Shown one piece after another: positions 51,406 through 62,571 of a DNA stretch of 64,000 nt. The position numbers and the translations under genes were made by a program. The notes under the pieces were generated by a model. That model was given only the letters and a program-made list of their open reading frames with translations. It was not told the DNA's origin and did no database searches. Every line of letters starts with the position of its first letter. Positions within the stretch are counted from its first letter, which is position 1. Source of the stretch: Nilaparvata lugens (lineage: Eukaryota > Arthropoda > Insecta > Hemiptera > Delphacidae); assembly GCF_014356525.2 (NCBI RefSeq), contig NC_052508.1:58689441-58753440 (forward strand). Direction: 5' to 3'.

Positions 51406-51530
51406 ATTGAAAAGTGAAACATTGTATAATGTAGAATTAATGTGAAATTGTATTTGTTGCCAACCACATATACCTCATAAGATGGGCTTTAGTTCTTTCA
51501 AGGATGTAAAAAAAGCTTTATTATTATTGA
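50898..51530 (+). mobile_element. 5'-truncated LINE of a second RTE-like lineage
   Basis: The C-terminal coding part of a LINE protein, followed by about 130 bases of 3' UTR and a TTATTATTATT tail near 51520. It lacks the endonuclease and catalytic reverse transcriptase. It is distinct in sequence from both LINE copies at 20.4 and 44 kb. Confidence 0.75.
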
Positions 51531-53611
51531 TTCTCCCCATTAAAATTGATTTTTTTTTAATCAAATTTCAGCATTTTCATTATTCAACCCAAATCCAAAG
51601 TGACTATACAATCTGTCGTGCGGGTTGCATACACAGCCCCTTCTTATGAGATTTTACAAAGCCAGCGTCTAGACAACTTTTCCACGGGCAACTCCTTTAA
51701 TTCTTGTAGAGAATAAATAATGTATTTCTCATTGAATGTGAGTTGATATACCCCCGTCAATCGCACTGATTCAGTCCAAACAGTTTATTTGTGTTCATTT
51801 GTCTCAAAAAATTAGTAAATCGGAGTTTCCCCAAAAACGCCATCTTATTCGTACTAGTAAAAATATAAGACGCTCTAGCAATTTGACTATCGTAAGCAGA
51901 ACATCGTTCACCGTAATATTATTTAATGGAATACACTTTTTTATTTGCCTCCCCTTGTGAAGCATGAGTTAAATCCGTGATAGCGACAAATCGCAGGAGC
52001 ACAAAACTTGATAATTACCGAAAATATATTCGTCAGCTCGTACCGCCTCATCAAGCGTCATTAAAGTACAAAAGCGAAAGCGGGCGAATTGCTTGGTATG
52101 AGGGAGTTTAACACTCTCACTCAATTAGTATCAATTAATTTAAGCACGAAAACATCTAGCTTTTGAATGATGTGGAGTGGAATGATGAAATTACTGAGCA
52201 AGTGGAGAGGCTTGTTGTCGTGTTCAAAATGAATTCGTTCAGGGAGCATGGATTACTCTCAGCTGAGTTCGTTCCCATGCGAAAGCGAGTCAGTCGAATC
52301 ACAAGTTGGCTTGCTCCGGAGTTATTGTAATTTTAGAATTTGGAATATTGCTTCTAAACTCTCAGCCCGAAAGTGCTTTTTGAAGACAGTGTTTATGTAT
52401 AGAGTAGCATGCATCTTCGCCGTGCATTCTCTTCCAAAGGAGAAGCAGTTTGGCACGTTCAAGAAACGTGACTTTTCAAAGATGCGCTGATGTTCTCAGC
52501 CAATTGTTCCATCAGCTATCACATATCGAGGGATTCAAAGTGGGAATAGAATACAAATAATGATTTCTGGAAGCGTGAAAAGGAATGACCCACGCAGAGC
52601 TCAGTTCAAAAGCTATTGGACGGCTTTACTGTTATTTGCTCTGCTGTGATTGCCAACTTCCAGGTCACATTTCATATGAAATTGTTTTCTTTAAGGCTAT
52701 GACATTCTATAAAAATGTTGTTCGATAGATTATATCCTCAGAATACATTCTAAGGATATAAAAATCCTCAGAGATGAATTGCTGTGACAATCACTGGAGA
52801 CAATAGATATAATGTGTCACTTGCTCCAATAGTTAACAACTCAATTTCACTATTCTAGTCCTCACAATAGTAGTTCATAAGCATCAAGATTTCATTATAA
52901 TTTTAATCAAATTTCTCAATGGAAAGGAGTATTCTAAAATGAAATAACATAACAATGAAAATTAAGATTTTTTTGAATTCTTTCATGATTGCCTATCACA
53001 CACGTCTGACACCACAAATACGAGTAGCCTTCATAAATTTTTATCAACCACCAATCTTTAATTTACCGAATCACTTCTTTCAATTACAACCCTAGTATAA
53101 TAATTATACCATTAATTATCAAAAGTTTTATCATACCTATAATAAATAAATTGATTGAATACGTAAGTTGCAACGTAAGACCTACATTAACATTCACCAA
53201 ACCCGTATTTAAATTCACCATTCCTCTTCATCGATCCTCTTCAATTATGAAGGAGTGAGCAAACAGGATTGAAACAGCTGTGTAAGGTCAAAGCAGAGAA
53301 CTAGAATATATTGTGCTTATACATTGTGAGTTTACAATGAAAAATGAGAAATTATCAGCTTTTTCCAAAGTCCGAAAATAATACTTTTCCGAGAATATGG
53401 AGAAGGAGTCGGTGTATTATGAATGAGTAGACAACAGAATTGATTGACGATGGAAATTCATTGATAAACTATCAATTGCGTGAAAGGATAGTGGAAAATA
53501 ATTTTTGATGCTTCAAATCTTCTTTCAATAGAGGAGTATGTATATATAAGTAGTAAACATAGATTCTCTTGATTTTCACATTTTGTCGAGATGAGTCATC
53601 CATGAATACAC
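51531..53611. other. intergenic/intronic, nothing recognised
   Basis: Moderately AT-rich. GC-richer DNA at 52,020-52,500 has an 80-codon + frame at 52248-52490 with no recognisable homology. Confidence 0.5.
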
Positions 53612-54638
53612 TGAAGAAGGCGTTGATATCACCGACAGTACAGTACGCTGCCATGGAATGGTTTCAGAACTCAACGGCGAGATAGCGCTCTTATTGAGAT
53701 GTCACTTGCAATGCGGGTTGGAAAGGTGTTTAGCACAGTTCATGCATAAGATTCTATGAGTATAGCGTTGGAGGAGGTGTGAAGCTCCGAATTGATTCAA
53801 GCACTCAAAGCAAAAGCGTTAATAGTAATGATGCTCTGAATCGTCTTCATGCAAGTGGTTTGTTGGCAATACATTCTGACTATCATAATGAGTACTATGT
53901 ACTGTGGGTAGGTTCCTCATCACTGAGTGGAAATGACGGTAATAGTAATAACAAGTTGTGGAAGTACGTTAGACATTGTCAAGTATATGGATGAGTAGGA
54001 ACGATTCAATTGCTTAACAAAGGATGTCTGAAACAGGCTGCTGAGTAAGATAGCATTATGAATTTATATCACATATCTCAAGTTCTTGTTCGTGGATTGC
54101 TACATGGAAAAGCTCGTATTTATTTGCAAGGGTGAATTGTATCAGATTTGTACGAAAAAGTCAGTTACACACATACTCTGGACGATTTCTGGACGTTCGA
54201 TTATTATTTTGTCGTCCTTATAAATTTACCAGATTGAAAGGATATTGACAAACACATTAACACATAGTAGTATAGTCTTGGTCCAAGGCCAAGGTCAAGG
54301 TCAAGGTCAAGGTCAAAGTCAAAGTCGAGCCCAAGGTCAAGGTCAAAGTAGAGGTCAAGGTAAAGGTCAAGGTCAAGGTCAAAACATCTGTTTTCCAAGT
54401 TATGTTTGATATAATAGGATTCGATAGACACTGCTCACTGCACTGTAATATATTTTCCTGGAATTACGCATGTATAATTGATGTTGATGATAAGAGTTTG
54501 ATGATTCCTGTATAGAGAATGTCAAATTTGCCAATCTGATGTCACCGATATGAACGTCTGTATGATTGGTACAGTGACTGTATTTAGCGACTGTTTCAGC
54601 ATTTATTGACTTTTACAAAGCTATGATATATGGTATCA
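53612..54638 (+). repeat. 1.03 kb tandem duplication, copy 1
   Basis: Runs from TGAAGAAGGCGTTGATATC to ATATGGTATCA and is repeated at 54645-55669 with fewer than about a dozen differences, over 98% identity by eye. A frame around 53779-53994 (RIDSSTQSKSV ... YVRHCQVYG) lacks an ATG, and a TAG (53743 area) closes it upstream. Confidence 0.9.
54282..54384 (+). repeat. AAGGTC hexamer array, copy 1 (nuclear-receptor-like sites)
   Basis: About 100 bases built from AAGGTC/AAAGTC hexamers. About nine overlapping words match YCAAGGYCR, the extended half-site recognised by FTZ-F1/NR5A and related receptors. AGGTCAAGGTCA also forms zero-spaced direct repeats. On the minus strand it translates to a meaningless Asp-Leu repeat. 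Confidence 0.85.
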
Positions 54639-54644
54639 ATTCAT

Positions 54645-55669
54645 TGAAGAAGGCGTTGATATCACCGACAGTACAGTACGCTGCCATGGAATGGTTTCAG
54701 AACTCAACGGCGAGATAGCGCTCTTATTGAGATGTCACTTGCAATGCGGGTTGGAAAGGTGTTTATCACAGTTCATGCATAAGATTCTATGAGTATAGCG
54801 TTGGAGGAGGTGTGAAGCTCCGAATTGATTCAAGCACTCAAAGCAAAAGCGTTAATGGTAATGATGCTCTGAATCGTCTTCATGCAAGTGGTTTGTTGGC
54901 AATACATTCTGACTATCATAATGAGTACTATGTACTGTGGGTAGGTTCCTCATCACTGAGTGGAAATGACGGTAATAGTAATAACAAGTTGTGTAAGTAC
55001 GTTAGACATTGTCAAGTATATGGATGAGTAGGAACGATTCAATTGCTTAACAAAGGATGTCTGAAACAGGCTGCTGAGTAAGATATCATTATGAATTTAT
55101 ATCACATATCTCAAGTTCTTGTTCGTGGATTGCTACATGGAAAATCTCGTATTTATTTGCAAGGGTGAATTGTATCAGATTTGTACGAAAAAGCCAGTTA
55201 CACACATACATATCGATTTCTGGACGTTCGATTATTATTTTGTCGTCCTTATAAATTTACCAGATTGAAAGGATATTGACAAACACATTAACACATAGTA
55301 GTATAGTCTTGGTCCAAGGCCAAGGTCAAGGTCAAGGTCAAGGTCAAAGTCAAAGTCGAGCCCAAGGTCAAGGTCAAAGTAGAGGTCAAGGTAAAGGTCA
55401 AGGTCAAGGTCAAAACATCTGTTTTCCAAGTTATGTTTGATATAATAGGATTCGATAGACACTGCTCACTGCACTGTAATATATTTTCCTGGAATTACGC
55501 ATGTATAATTGATGTTGATGATAAGAGTTTGATGATTCCTGTATAGAGAATGTCAAATTTGCCAATCTGATGTCACCGATATGAACGTCTGTATGATTGG
55601 TACAGTGACTGTATTTAGCGACTGTTTCAGCATTTATTGACTTTTACAAAGCTATGATATATGGTATCA
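54645..55669 (+). repeat. 1.03 kb tandem duplication, copy 2
   Basis: Second unit, separated from the first by only 6 bases. In this copy the upstream TAG has become TAT, so the frame ending VYG at 55027 opens back to about 54732 (about 98 codons, CNAGWKGVYHSSCIRFYEYS), still without an ATG. Other differences include GTTAATGGTAATG for GTTAATAGTAATG and a small indel near 55215. Confidence 0.9.
55313..55415 (+). repeat. AAGGTC hexamer array, copy 2
   Basis: Identical in unit order to the array at 54282-54384. It was carried along by the 1.03 kb tandem duplication, doubling the number of sites. Confidence 0.85.
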
Positions 55670-56261
55670 TAGAAACGTTGATTCATCTGTTCCTGAGTTT
55701 GTCATCATCAGCCCTGGAAATTCCATTTGTATCATTAATATGAACCAGTGATTCAATGAGATTGAAATTCACTTAAATAATTCATGGCAAATGTATAAGT
55801 ACACGTAGAGTATGATCCAAAATATAGTCCAATAAGGATAGGATATGTCAAGTGGCGCATCGTTATTATTTGAGTAGCGCTACCTGTTAGAACCACTAAA
55901 TATTGCTGTAATTTCTTCAATATTGAGGAGTTATTATTCATATTTTCTCAATTATTTGATTATTACCATCAATACAAATCTTCCTTCTCAAAGCCTGAAT
56001 TGGAGTATTCTTAATGCTATCATTATTTCAAGTACTAAACATTCAAGTTGACGATTCACTGCTATAAAGTCTATAAACCGTTTTCCATCATAATCTTTCA
56101 AATTCTAAGCCTTACAAGTCTTTCAGTAGCAATAATCTCCCTCTTCTCAATATATTCATAAAATAAATTCTATGCGAAATATCAATTTTCTCATCGTTGA
56201 TTGGTTGACAATGAAGCAAATGTTTCCAGATGGAATAAAAAAGAATCCCATATAATCTTAA
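55670..56261. other. intergenic, nothing recognised
   Basis: AT-rich, no supported feature. Confidence 0.55.
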
Positions 56262-56286
56262 TCTATATATATAAAAGCGAAATGGC

Positions 56287-56330
56287 ACTCACTCACTGAC
56301 TGACTGACTGACTGACTGATTCACTCACTC
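56287..56330. repeat. (ACTG)n/(ACTC)n microsatellite
   Basis: Runs of ACTC then ACTG units near the left end of the Helitron-like element. I recall similar tracts at this position in other copies of such invertebrate repeats. Confidence 0.85.
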
Positions 56331-56589
56331 ACTTACTCGCAGAACTAAAAATCTACCGGACCAAAAACGTTCAAATTTGGTAGGTATGTTCAGTTGGCCC
56401 TTTAGAGGCGCACTAGGAAATCTTTTGGCAATATTTCAACTCTAAGGGTAGTTTTCAAGGGTTTAAAGTTCGTCTTTCAGCATGTATATTCTTCTTATTC
56501 CAATATCTTAAAATTATTATAATTGGAAAATGTCCATACCATATGTTGATATAGAACTATAATCTAAAGAGAGTACCTCTTCGAAACAG

Positions 56590-56905
56590 TTGTTCTGGTA
56601 ACTAAATTAAAAATTTTGTCAGGTTGGCATTAAGTTGAGTTGACTTTGTTAGGTTGGCACCAAGTTGAAGATTGGAATGCATTTATCCAGGACCTCCTAA
56701 ATACAAATTTATCCAGTACCTCCTAAATACCTAATTAGGAGGTCCTGATTTATCGCGGAAAAATTGATTGGGTACTGCTACTTCAATCAGAGCTATTCCT
56801 GGGAATTTAATATTACTAGCCGTCAGGCTAGCTTCGCTCGCCATATCCGTTTAGCCAGACGTTTAGTCTGGACCCCCGACTGGATCGTACTAACATATGA
56901 TAAAA
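56590..56905 (-). repeat. inverted copy of the 24.9 kb dispersed repeat
   Basis: Matches 24910-25135 in reverse complement, including the hairpin CCAGAC-TAAAC-GTCTGG (56856-56872) and CTAG (56817-56820). It carries about 70 extra bases with a short internal duplication (ATTTATCCAG-ACCTCCTAAATAC) and a palindromic ACCTAATTAGG. Confidence 0.8.
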
Positions 56906-56989
56906 ATATGACATAACATTTCAAATTTGGTAGGTGTATTCAGTTGACCCTTTAGAGGCACAATAAGAATGGATTTCGAAAAATTTCCA

Positions 56990-57300
56990 AAGATACGCCC
57001 AAAATCTGCGTTTTTTAGCGTTTTCTCAGCTTTATCGAGAACAAATAAACAGAAAATGTTCAAATTTACTACAGAACTACAGAAGCTCAGCTGGGGTGCA
57101 ATAATGTTGTGTTAGAAGGAATTTGAAATAACGCCAAAGATACGCCCAAAATCTGCGTTTTCAAGCGTTTTTTTTGGGCTTTCTCAGCTTTATCGAGAAC
57201 AAATGAACAGAAAATGTTCAAATTTACTACACAAGCTCAGCTAGGGTGCAATAATGTTGTGTTAGAAGGAATTTGGAATAACGCCAAAGATACGCCCAAA
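56990..57300. repeat. about 150-bp tandem repeat inside the Helitron-like element
   Basis: Units start AAAGATACGCCCAAAATCTG (about 56990 and 57135), with a partial third at about 57286. They share AGCTTTATCGAGAACAAAT, AACAGAAAATGTTCAAATTT and GGGTGCAATAATGTTGTGTT. Confidence 0.85.
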
Positions 57301-57473
57301 ATTAGAGTTTTCTCAGCATTTCTGCGTTTCCTCACCTTTTTCGATAATTGATGGAAATATATTAAAAAAAATTCAGTACACAGGTTTAGCTGAGGGGGAA
57401 GAATTTTGTTCGCCAAAGATACGCCGATATGGTGACAGGTGTTTTTCGAGATCAAATTGACATAATACGTTCA

Positions 57474-57655
57474 AATTCGGTACAGAAGTTCCGCTGAGGT
57501 CTACATGCAGGCGAGCGAAGCGAGCCCGCTGATCTCATTTTTGGACAATCCAGTCGGGGATCCAGAATTCGGTACAGAGGTTCCGCTGAGGTCTACATGC
57601 AGGCGAGCGAAGCGAGCCCGCTGATCTCATTTTTGGACGATCCAGTCTTGGGTCC
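57474..57655. repeat. 92-bp direct duplication near the Helitron-like 3' end
   Basis: AATTCGGTACAG begins units at 57474 and 57566. Both contain GAGGTCTACATGCAGGCGAG and CGAAGCGAGCCCGCTGATCTC and end in the GATCCAGTC box that precedes the terminal hairpin. The 3' end region was duplicated in tandem. Confidence 0.85.
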
Positions 57656-57713
57656 AGGGGGCGGAGCCCCCTAGCTAGACGGATATGGCGGGTGAAGCGA
57701 GCCTGACGGCTAG

Positions 57714-60700
57714 TATATTAAATTATAATCATGGATTTGAATTATAGAGAATCATACCCAATCCAGAAGACAGTCACAACTTTTCTTTGTGCAAATCTTA
57801 TTCTGACTTTGATCAGATGGAAATAGTTTTGACTGATTCTTCTCTGTCGATTCCTATTTTATATTTATATCGTGACTATTCAGTCTTGCATAAAAATCAG
57901 AGATACGAATTTGAATGTTATCAAAAAATAGTGTTATTGGATTATCAATGTTCGCAGAAGGAATTATCGGATGCAAATACTTCACTAGAAAGACCTGTAC
58001 AATGAGAGTTGCTGTGAAATTGTTTCAGGAATAAATTAGTCTCAAAATATTATGTTTGTAAGAGACAAAGCAAAAAACACAGACAAGGTACCAATGTTTT
58101 TGAAAGAACTTCAGTCATGTCAAGTAGGCTGAGGGAGGGAGGGGGAAATTCTGGTGTCCACAGACTGTCCTCATTAGTGGAAAGTCGGGCGCGAGTTTAA
58201 CTCAAGACTGCAAAAACTTCTACTCGTAACAAGATGAAGAAGGAAAATAGGATGAAGATGGAGGATGATTGTGGATGGCGAATAACAGTGCAACAGAGAA
58301 AAAGAAAATGGTTATGGATGTGAGAAGATGGTGAGTGAGGAAAGCTGGCGAGGGACGGAGGAAGTTAATGAGTTCTTCGAGATGTTGGATAGTTCTTGCG
58401 ACCAACAAAGAGAAAGTGAACAGCCTAGATGAAGACGGAGGACGGAAGAACAAAATGAAGATGGAGAATGGGAGACCGAGATGAGGACGGAGACAAAATT
58501 GCGTTGGGAAGCATTGTATTGTTATTCTCAGTGATGAAACAGCGCGGGTGGGGCTGAAGACTGCAGTTTACAAGGAGATGAGCCGTACAATGGGCGGACA
58601 TTCCAGTTATTCTTGTTGAATCCTTATTAGACCATTCAACTTTCAACATATGCTTCCATAATACTACAAGGCATGATCCTCTTCATTCCGTAATAGAATC
58701 ATTGTCTTATAGGAGTGATTCGTCTTCTTGAATACAATGTTCAGTCAGCTCAGTGTTGGGGAATACAGAATAATATTGATTTGAACAAAAAGAATATTTT
58801 TTTTAACCGGGTCTCAATAATAGCACAGATTCAACATGTAAGCCTCATTTAACAGTGAATGAGGTAGGTCTTATTTATTTGAGATAAGCCTTGGTTATAT
58901 AGTCTCTGATTATAGTTCCATAATACTCTTTTGGGATACAGCAACTGTGGACGAGCTTGGACATCGGATCAATAAAATGCAACTTATTTGATTAGTTGGC
59001 GAATGTTTCCTGATAAACTACATTCCAAAGGTGATTCATTCAATAGGTTTCACTGAAATTCAACACGAACAATAGCAGTAAAAAGAAATAATTGATTCCA
59101 AGGCATGGTAACTTTTTATGAGCAGTACAAGTTATAAATACAAAACTCAAAGATATTTTCGGCCGTTGAGAGTTTATTATATGGCGTCGGATGTGAACGA
59201 GTTACTATTGGATTTATTTCATGACCGCTGTAGTCTATGGAGGCTTGGAAAACGCATAAACTGCCGCACCAGTGCAAAATTCAGTTGAAAAGAACGTGCT
59301 CCGACCTTTAATCACGCTTTCTTCTTTTTTCTCTTACTGCTGTTTACTGTTATGTGCTCTTTTTATTAACTGTTTCCGGAATTTACTAATTTCCTAGCAC
59401 GACACCAAGATGTGATAACTCTGAACGATTCAACATTAGGTTTGTTACTCCTCTCTCAAACAGCGGTTTATTATGATTGATTAAAGTTATTCTGTTATAA
59501 TTTTTTTCAATTTTCCTTCCATTTCCTGCATGATATTGGTTTGATAATGTGTATCATTTCCACCGACACTTCTGTAAATTCTTCTCGAAGTGTTACTTTC
59601 CTTACTTTACTACTGCTATAAATTAGAAGCTATCAACCTTTGACCTTTGATAGACTGATGCTGGTAAAATAGTGGGTTCGAGTCCCTTCAAGTGCATGTT
59701 TTTTTTTGTCAAATACTGATTCAAATAATTTATATGCTCTTTGTACAAATTCTTATATAAAATAATGAAACAATGTCATCAAACATAGAAGTAATAATAC
59801 AAAGAGATCGAAGCTCACGAGACTATATACCTCAGGTCAGCATGTAAATACCGGCTTGTAATCAAGTCTCATCTCATTATCCACGCACAAGTAAATTTGG
59901 ACATGAACATCAACTATTGTTTCATCAAGTTTATGAGTGAATAATGAGGTTGTATACTAATGTTTAATGTTAAGGTTGTAAACTTCCAGTTTTCAACATG
60001 AAAATTCCGACTTCAGATTGTATCAATGAATGGAAATCTGTTGATACATCACATTACTCTCACATTTGTAAGTACAAATCTATCTCTGAGAGTGATAAAT
60101 CAATAATCCAAATTTGAATGAATATTAGTTGAAATTCATGAATAGGTTCAGTAGCGCTGATATCCATTGATGGATAATGGAAACCAGGGTGCTCAATTAT
60201 TATTAACAATTAATCAGTGACCTGTACGTGCCGACGTTGTTGGAATAGTTGTTCATGTATTTACTCGGCTCGGATTCGCAGCAGAGTGGTTGTATGCTTG
60301 CAACAACATGGAGCATACATATCACGTGACTGTTATGTTGATTGAACTGCCTTAGCGCTGCTCATCCAATCCCAACTGATACTGTGCGTCCTCATGTTGT
60401 ATTGTTTGCTCTGGCTGCATCCAGAGAGCTTAGTGGCCATTGTTTTCGTATTCGGTGTATACTATGTGATGTAGTTCGAGCTATGGTACTGTCGTTTCAG
60501 GTAGGAGCCCTCACTCACTACAGACAGACTGGACTGACCGATGAGTGTAGAGTGATACCACAAAAACTACTTAAAGAATGTGTCATTGTATAATATGATA
60601 TTCTCCATAACTATAATACTCATCTTTACTAAAATAATATAATAAGTAATGATTAGACTGATTTTGCTAGAACATATTTCAAAAAGCCTGCTGATCAATA

Positions 60701-60854
60701 AAAAATCAACGATTGTTTCCCATTCATGGAAAACATAGAAATCTGAAGTTCAATATTAACTAATTTTGTATTATTTTACAAAGTATTTGGCAAATCATCG
60801 ATCACTGGATAAGCACTCCCATGAATGATTGATTTATACGTAGGAGTTATCTGC
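57714..60854. other. intergenic/intronic, no supported gene
   Basis: Contains a purine-rich low-complexity tract at 58230-58500 with degenerate GATGAAGATGGAGGA units. A tRNA-like B-box GGTTCGAGTCC lies near 59676 without a tRNA. A + strand hydrophobic frame near 60345-60480 lacks an ATG at its start. None is a supported gene. Confidence 0.5.
58230..58500. repeat. purine-rich degenerate repeat tract
   Basis: Repeated GATGAAGATGGAGGATG, GATGAAGACGGAGGACGG, ATGAAGATGGAGAATGGG and ATGAGGACGGAG words with strong purine bias on the + strand. It could adopt triplex-type structure. No coding frame is recognised. Confidence 0.6.
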
Positions 60855-60990
60855 GATAATGGAGAGATGGATTGATGATGATCAGATAATGGAGAGATGG
60901 ATTAACAATGATCAGATAATGGAAAGATGGATTGATAATGATCAGATAATGGTGAGACAGATTTATATGACGATATAATGGAGAGATAGG
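60855..60990. repeat. 30-bp minisatellite, about 4.5 copies
   Basis: GATAATGGAGAGATGGATTG followed by A-GATGATCA recurs at 60855, 60885, 60915 and 60945. A degenerate fifth unit near 60972 is offset by 27 bases rather than 30. Confidence 0.9.
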
Positions 60991-62571
60991 TTATTGATAT
61001 GACAAGATACTTACAAACGTTCTTTCGGACGTCTGTGTTTAAAATCAATACTCGAATTTATCGCTACTATAGTCATTCATTGAGTGTGCAATTGTCAAAC
61101 AACCACTCAGCCAATTGTTACACATTCATAACATTGGATATTCTAATATTTATAATATTATCTTATTGGAACCGTTTACACGGTCCAGTCTGATAGAGTT
61201 GAAATGAAACTAGACTATGTATTGCTATTAACATTTTTGCAAAGATAAAATATTATAGGATTATTTCATTCTCCCATGAGCAACTTATAGTAATACATGC
61301 AGCAATAATCTCAAACTATTATGTTTTCTCCATTCAATCACTATAATACTCCCATAAAAAGCAAGTTTATCAAGATGCTCGTCAGTGGAGAGACTGCCAC
61401 CCCTTCGTGTTGCACTGAAATCATAGTGTCCTTCGGCAGTGAGGTTGTAATTGATGGCATCTCACTCCTATTAACAGCTCGAGCGCCGGAATCCATCGAG
61501 CAAAGTAATAGGGCGACAGTGATTAGTCGCCATGCCGACACCGGCCGCCATAATTCAATCTGCCTCCGCCGCGCCCGATTCCTGGAAAGACTTGCCGTGT
61601 ATCATCGGCGCTGTGACGAGAATAGTGCTGACAACGCTACTGCTGCCGCGTCTGCACTTGATTACATTCGGACCCGAACTGTAATTAAAGCCTGAAGGGT
61701 CAATGAGAGGCCACGTCCTATCTCGCATTCGTTCCGATCGATTATTATCATTAATACATGTTGCCAATTAGAAGGTAGTCCACGTTGTAATCTGTTGTAC
61801 GTATAATGAGAGTACACACACTTTCACACTGGTATTTCCAACAACATTTCTGCTCGGGAATTTCGAACATTGTTGCTGTCACAATACTCGATAAATACTT
61901 GACAACGAATGTTGTTGTTCGCATTATACTCGTACTGTATGTACAAGCTTTTTACCCCTATTTACGCTCCCGTCAGCCGCACTTTATTCAATATATAAAT
62001 TTACTCACCTCATACACATTGAACCGTTATTTGGATGCCCGTATTAGTGATCATATAATTCTTCATGCGAACGGTTGTAATTTTGAGAACATTTCCACTG
62101 ATAATCAATGATAGAGTGAGTTATTCTGTTAATGGATGATAATATTGGTTGGAGAAGACTGAGGATAATGAAAATACAATCCATTCAAGAGAAAAAGTCT
62201 TGCTGCGATGTAATACAGTAGTGATACAAATATACAGTTGGTTAATATAGAGGGAAAATTATCACGAAAGGACTGATAGCATTTACATTAAACAATGTTT
62301 TAGGAGAATGAATGAATACTGCAGAGATGAAAACTGCAAGCATGAAAAATAATACGGATAACTTGGATCGATGAGTTTCATTTCAGTGGTAAGTTGTTTA
62401 ACAAAAAATGTGTTACGATGGCTATCATGGAAATCAATTGGATTGGCCGGTTCAACACGAGGTCGAATAATCAATCGTTAAGACAATGATAAAGTGAATA
62501 ATAATAATCATTGAAATAAGAAGGAGGTATGAAAGAAAATACTTTTCAGAAAATGGTTGTATAAGGTGCGT
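60991..62571. other. intergenic/intronic with one GC-rich island
   Basis: The block 61360-61740 is clearly GC-richer and open on both strands. The + strand frame starts with ATG at 61321 (124 codons, MFSPFNHYNTPIKSKF), and two frames lie on the minus strand. No domain is recognised. The rest is AT-rich with nothing seen. Confidence 0.45.
61321..61695 (+). CDS. hypothetical ORF in a GC-rich island
   Basis: A 124-codon frame from ATG to TGA in the window's most GC-rich non-transposon block. The protein is basic and serine/alanine-rich (LERLAVYHRRCDENSADNAT), with no recognised domain. The minus strand of the same block is also open; its stretch SAWRLITVALLLCSMDSGARA resembles a signal peptide but begins at GTG with no ATG available upstream before a stop. 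One of the two strands may carry a real exon, or both may be by-products of GC content. Confidence 0.2.
   Translation: MFSPFNHYNTPIKSKFIKMLVSGETATPSCCTEIIVSFGSEVVIDGISLLLTARAPESIEQSNRATVISRHADTGRHNSICLRRARFLERLAVYHRRCDENSADNATAAASALDYIRTRTVIKA

Larger units (their letters stand above)
56262..57713 (+). mobile_element. non-autonomous Helitron-like element
   Basis: The left end is TCTATATATATAAAAGCGAA, followed by a (ACTG)n tract (56287-56330). The right end has a perfect hairpin GGGGGC-GGA-GCCCCC (57657-57671), then GACGGCTAG (57705-57713) followed by T. CTAG fits the Helitron CTRR terminus with insertion before T. No Rep/helicase gene is present. Inside lies a segment (56590-56905) that is the inverse of the 24.9 kb repeat and carries its own inverted CTAG end and hairpin, so this is a composite or nested element. 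Confidence 0.55.

Noticed and set aside
54204..55462. Asp-Leu repeat proteins on the minus strand
   Set aside because: They are merely translations of the AAGGTC hexamer arrays and have no independent evidence.
59645..59700. B-box-like GGTTCGAGTCC followed by a T run
   Set aside because: The nearest A-box-like word is too close, and the stems do not form, so it is not called a pol III gene.
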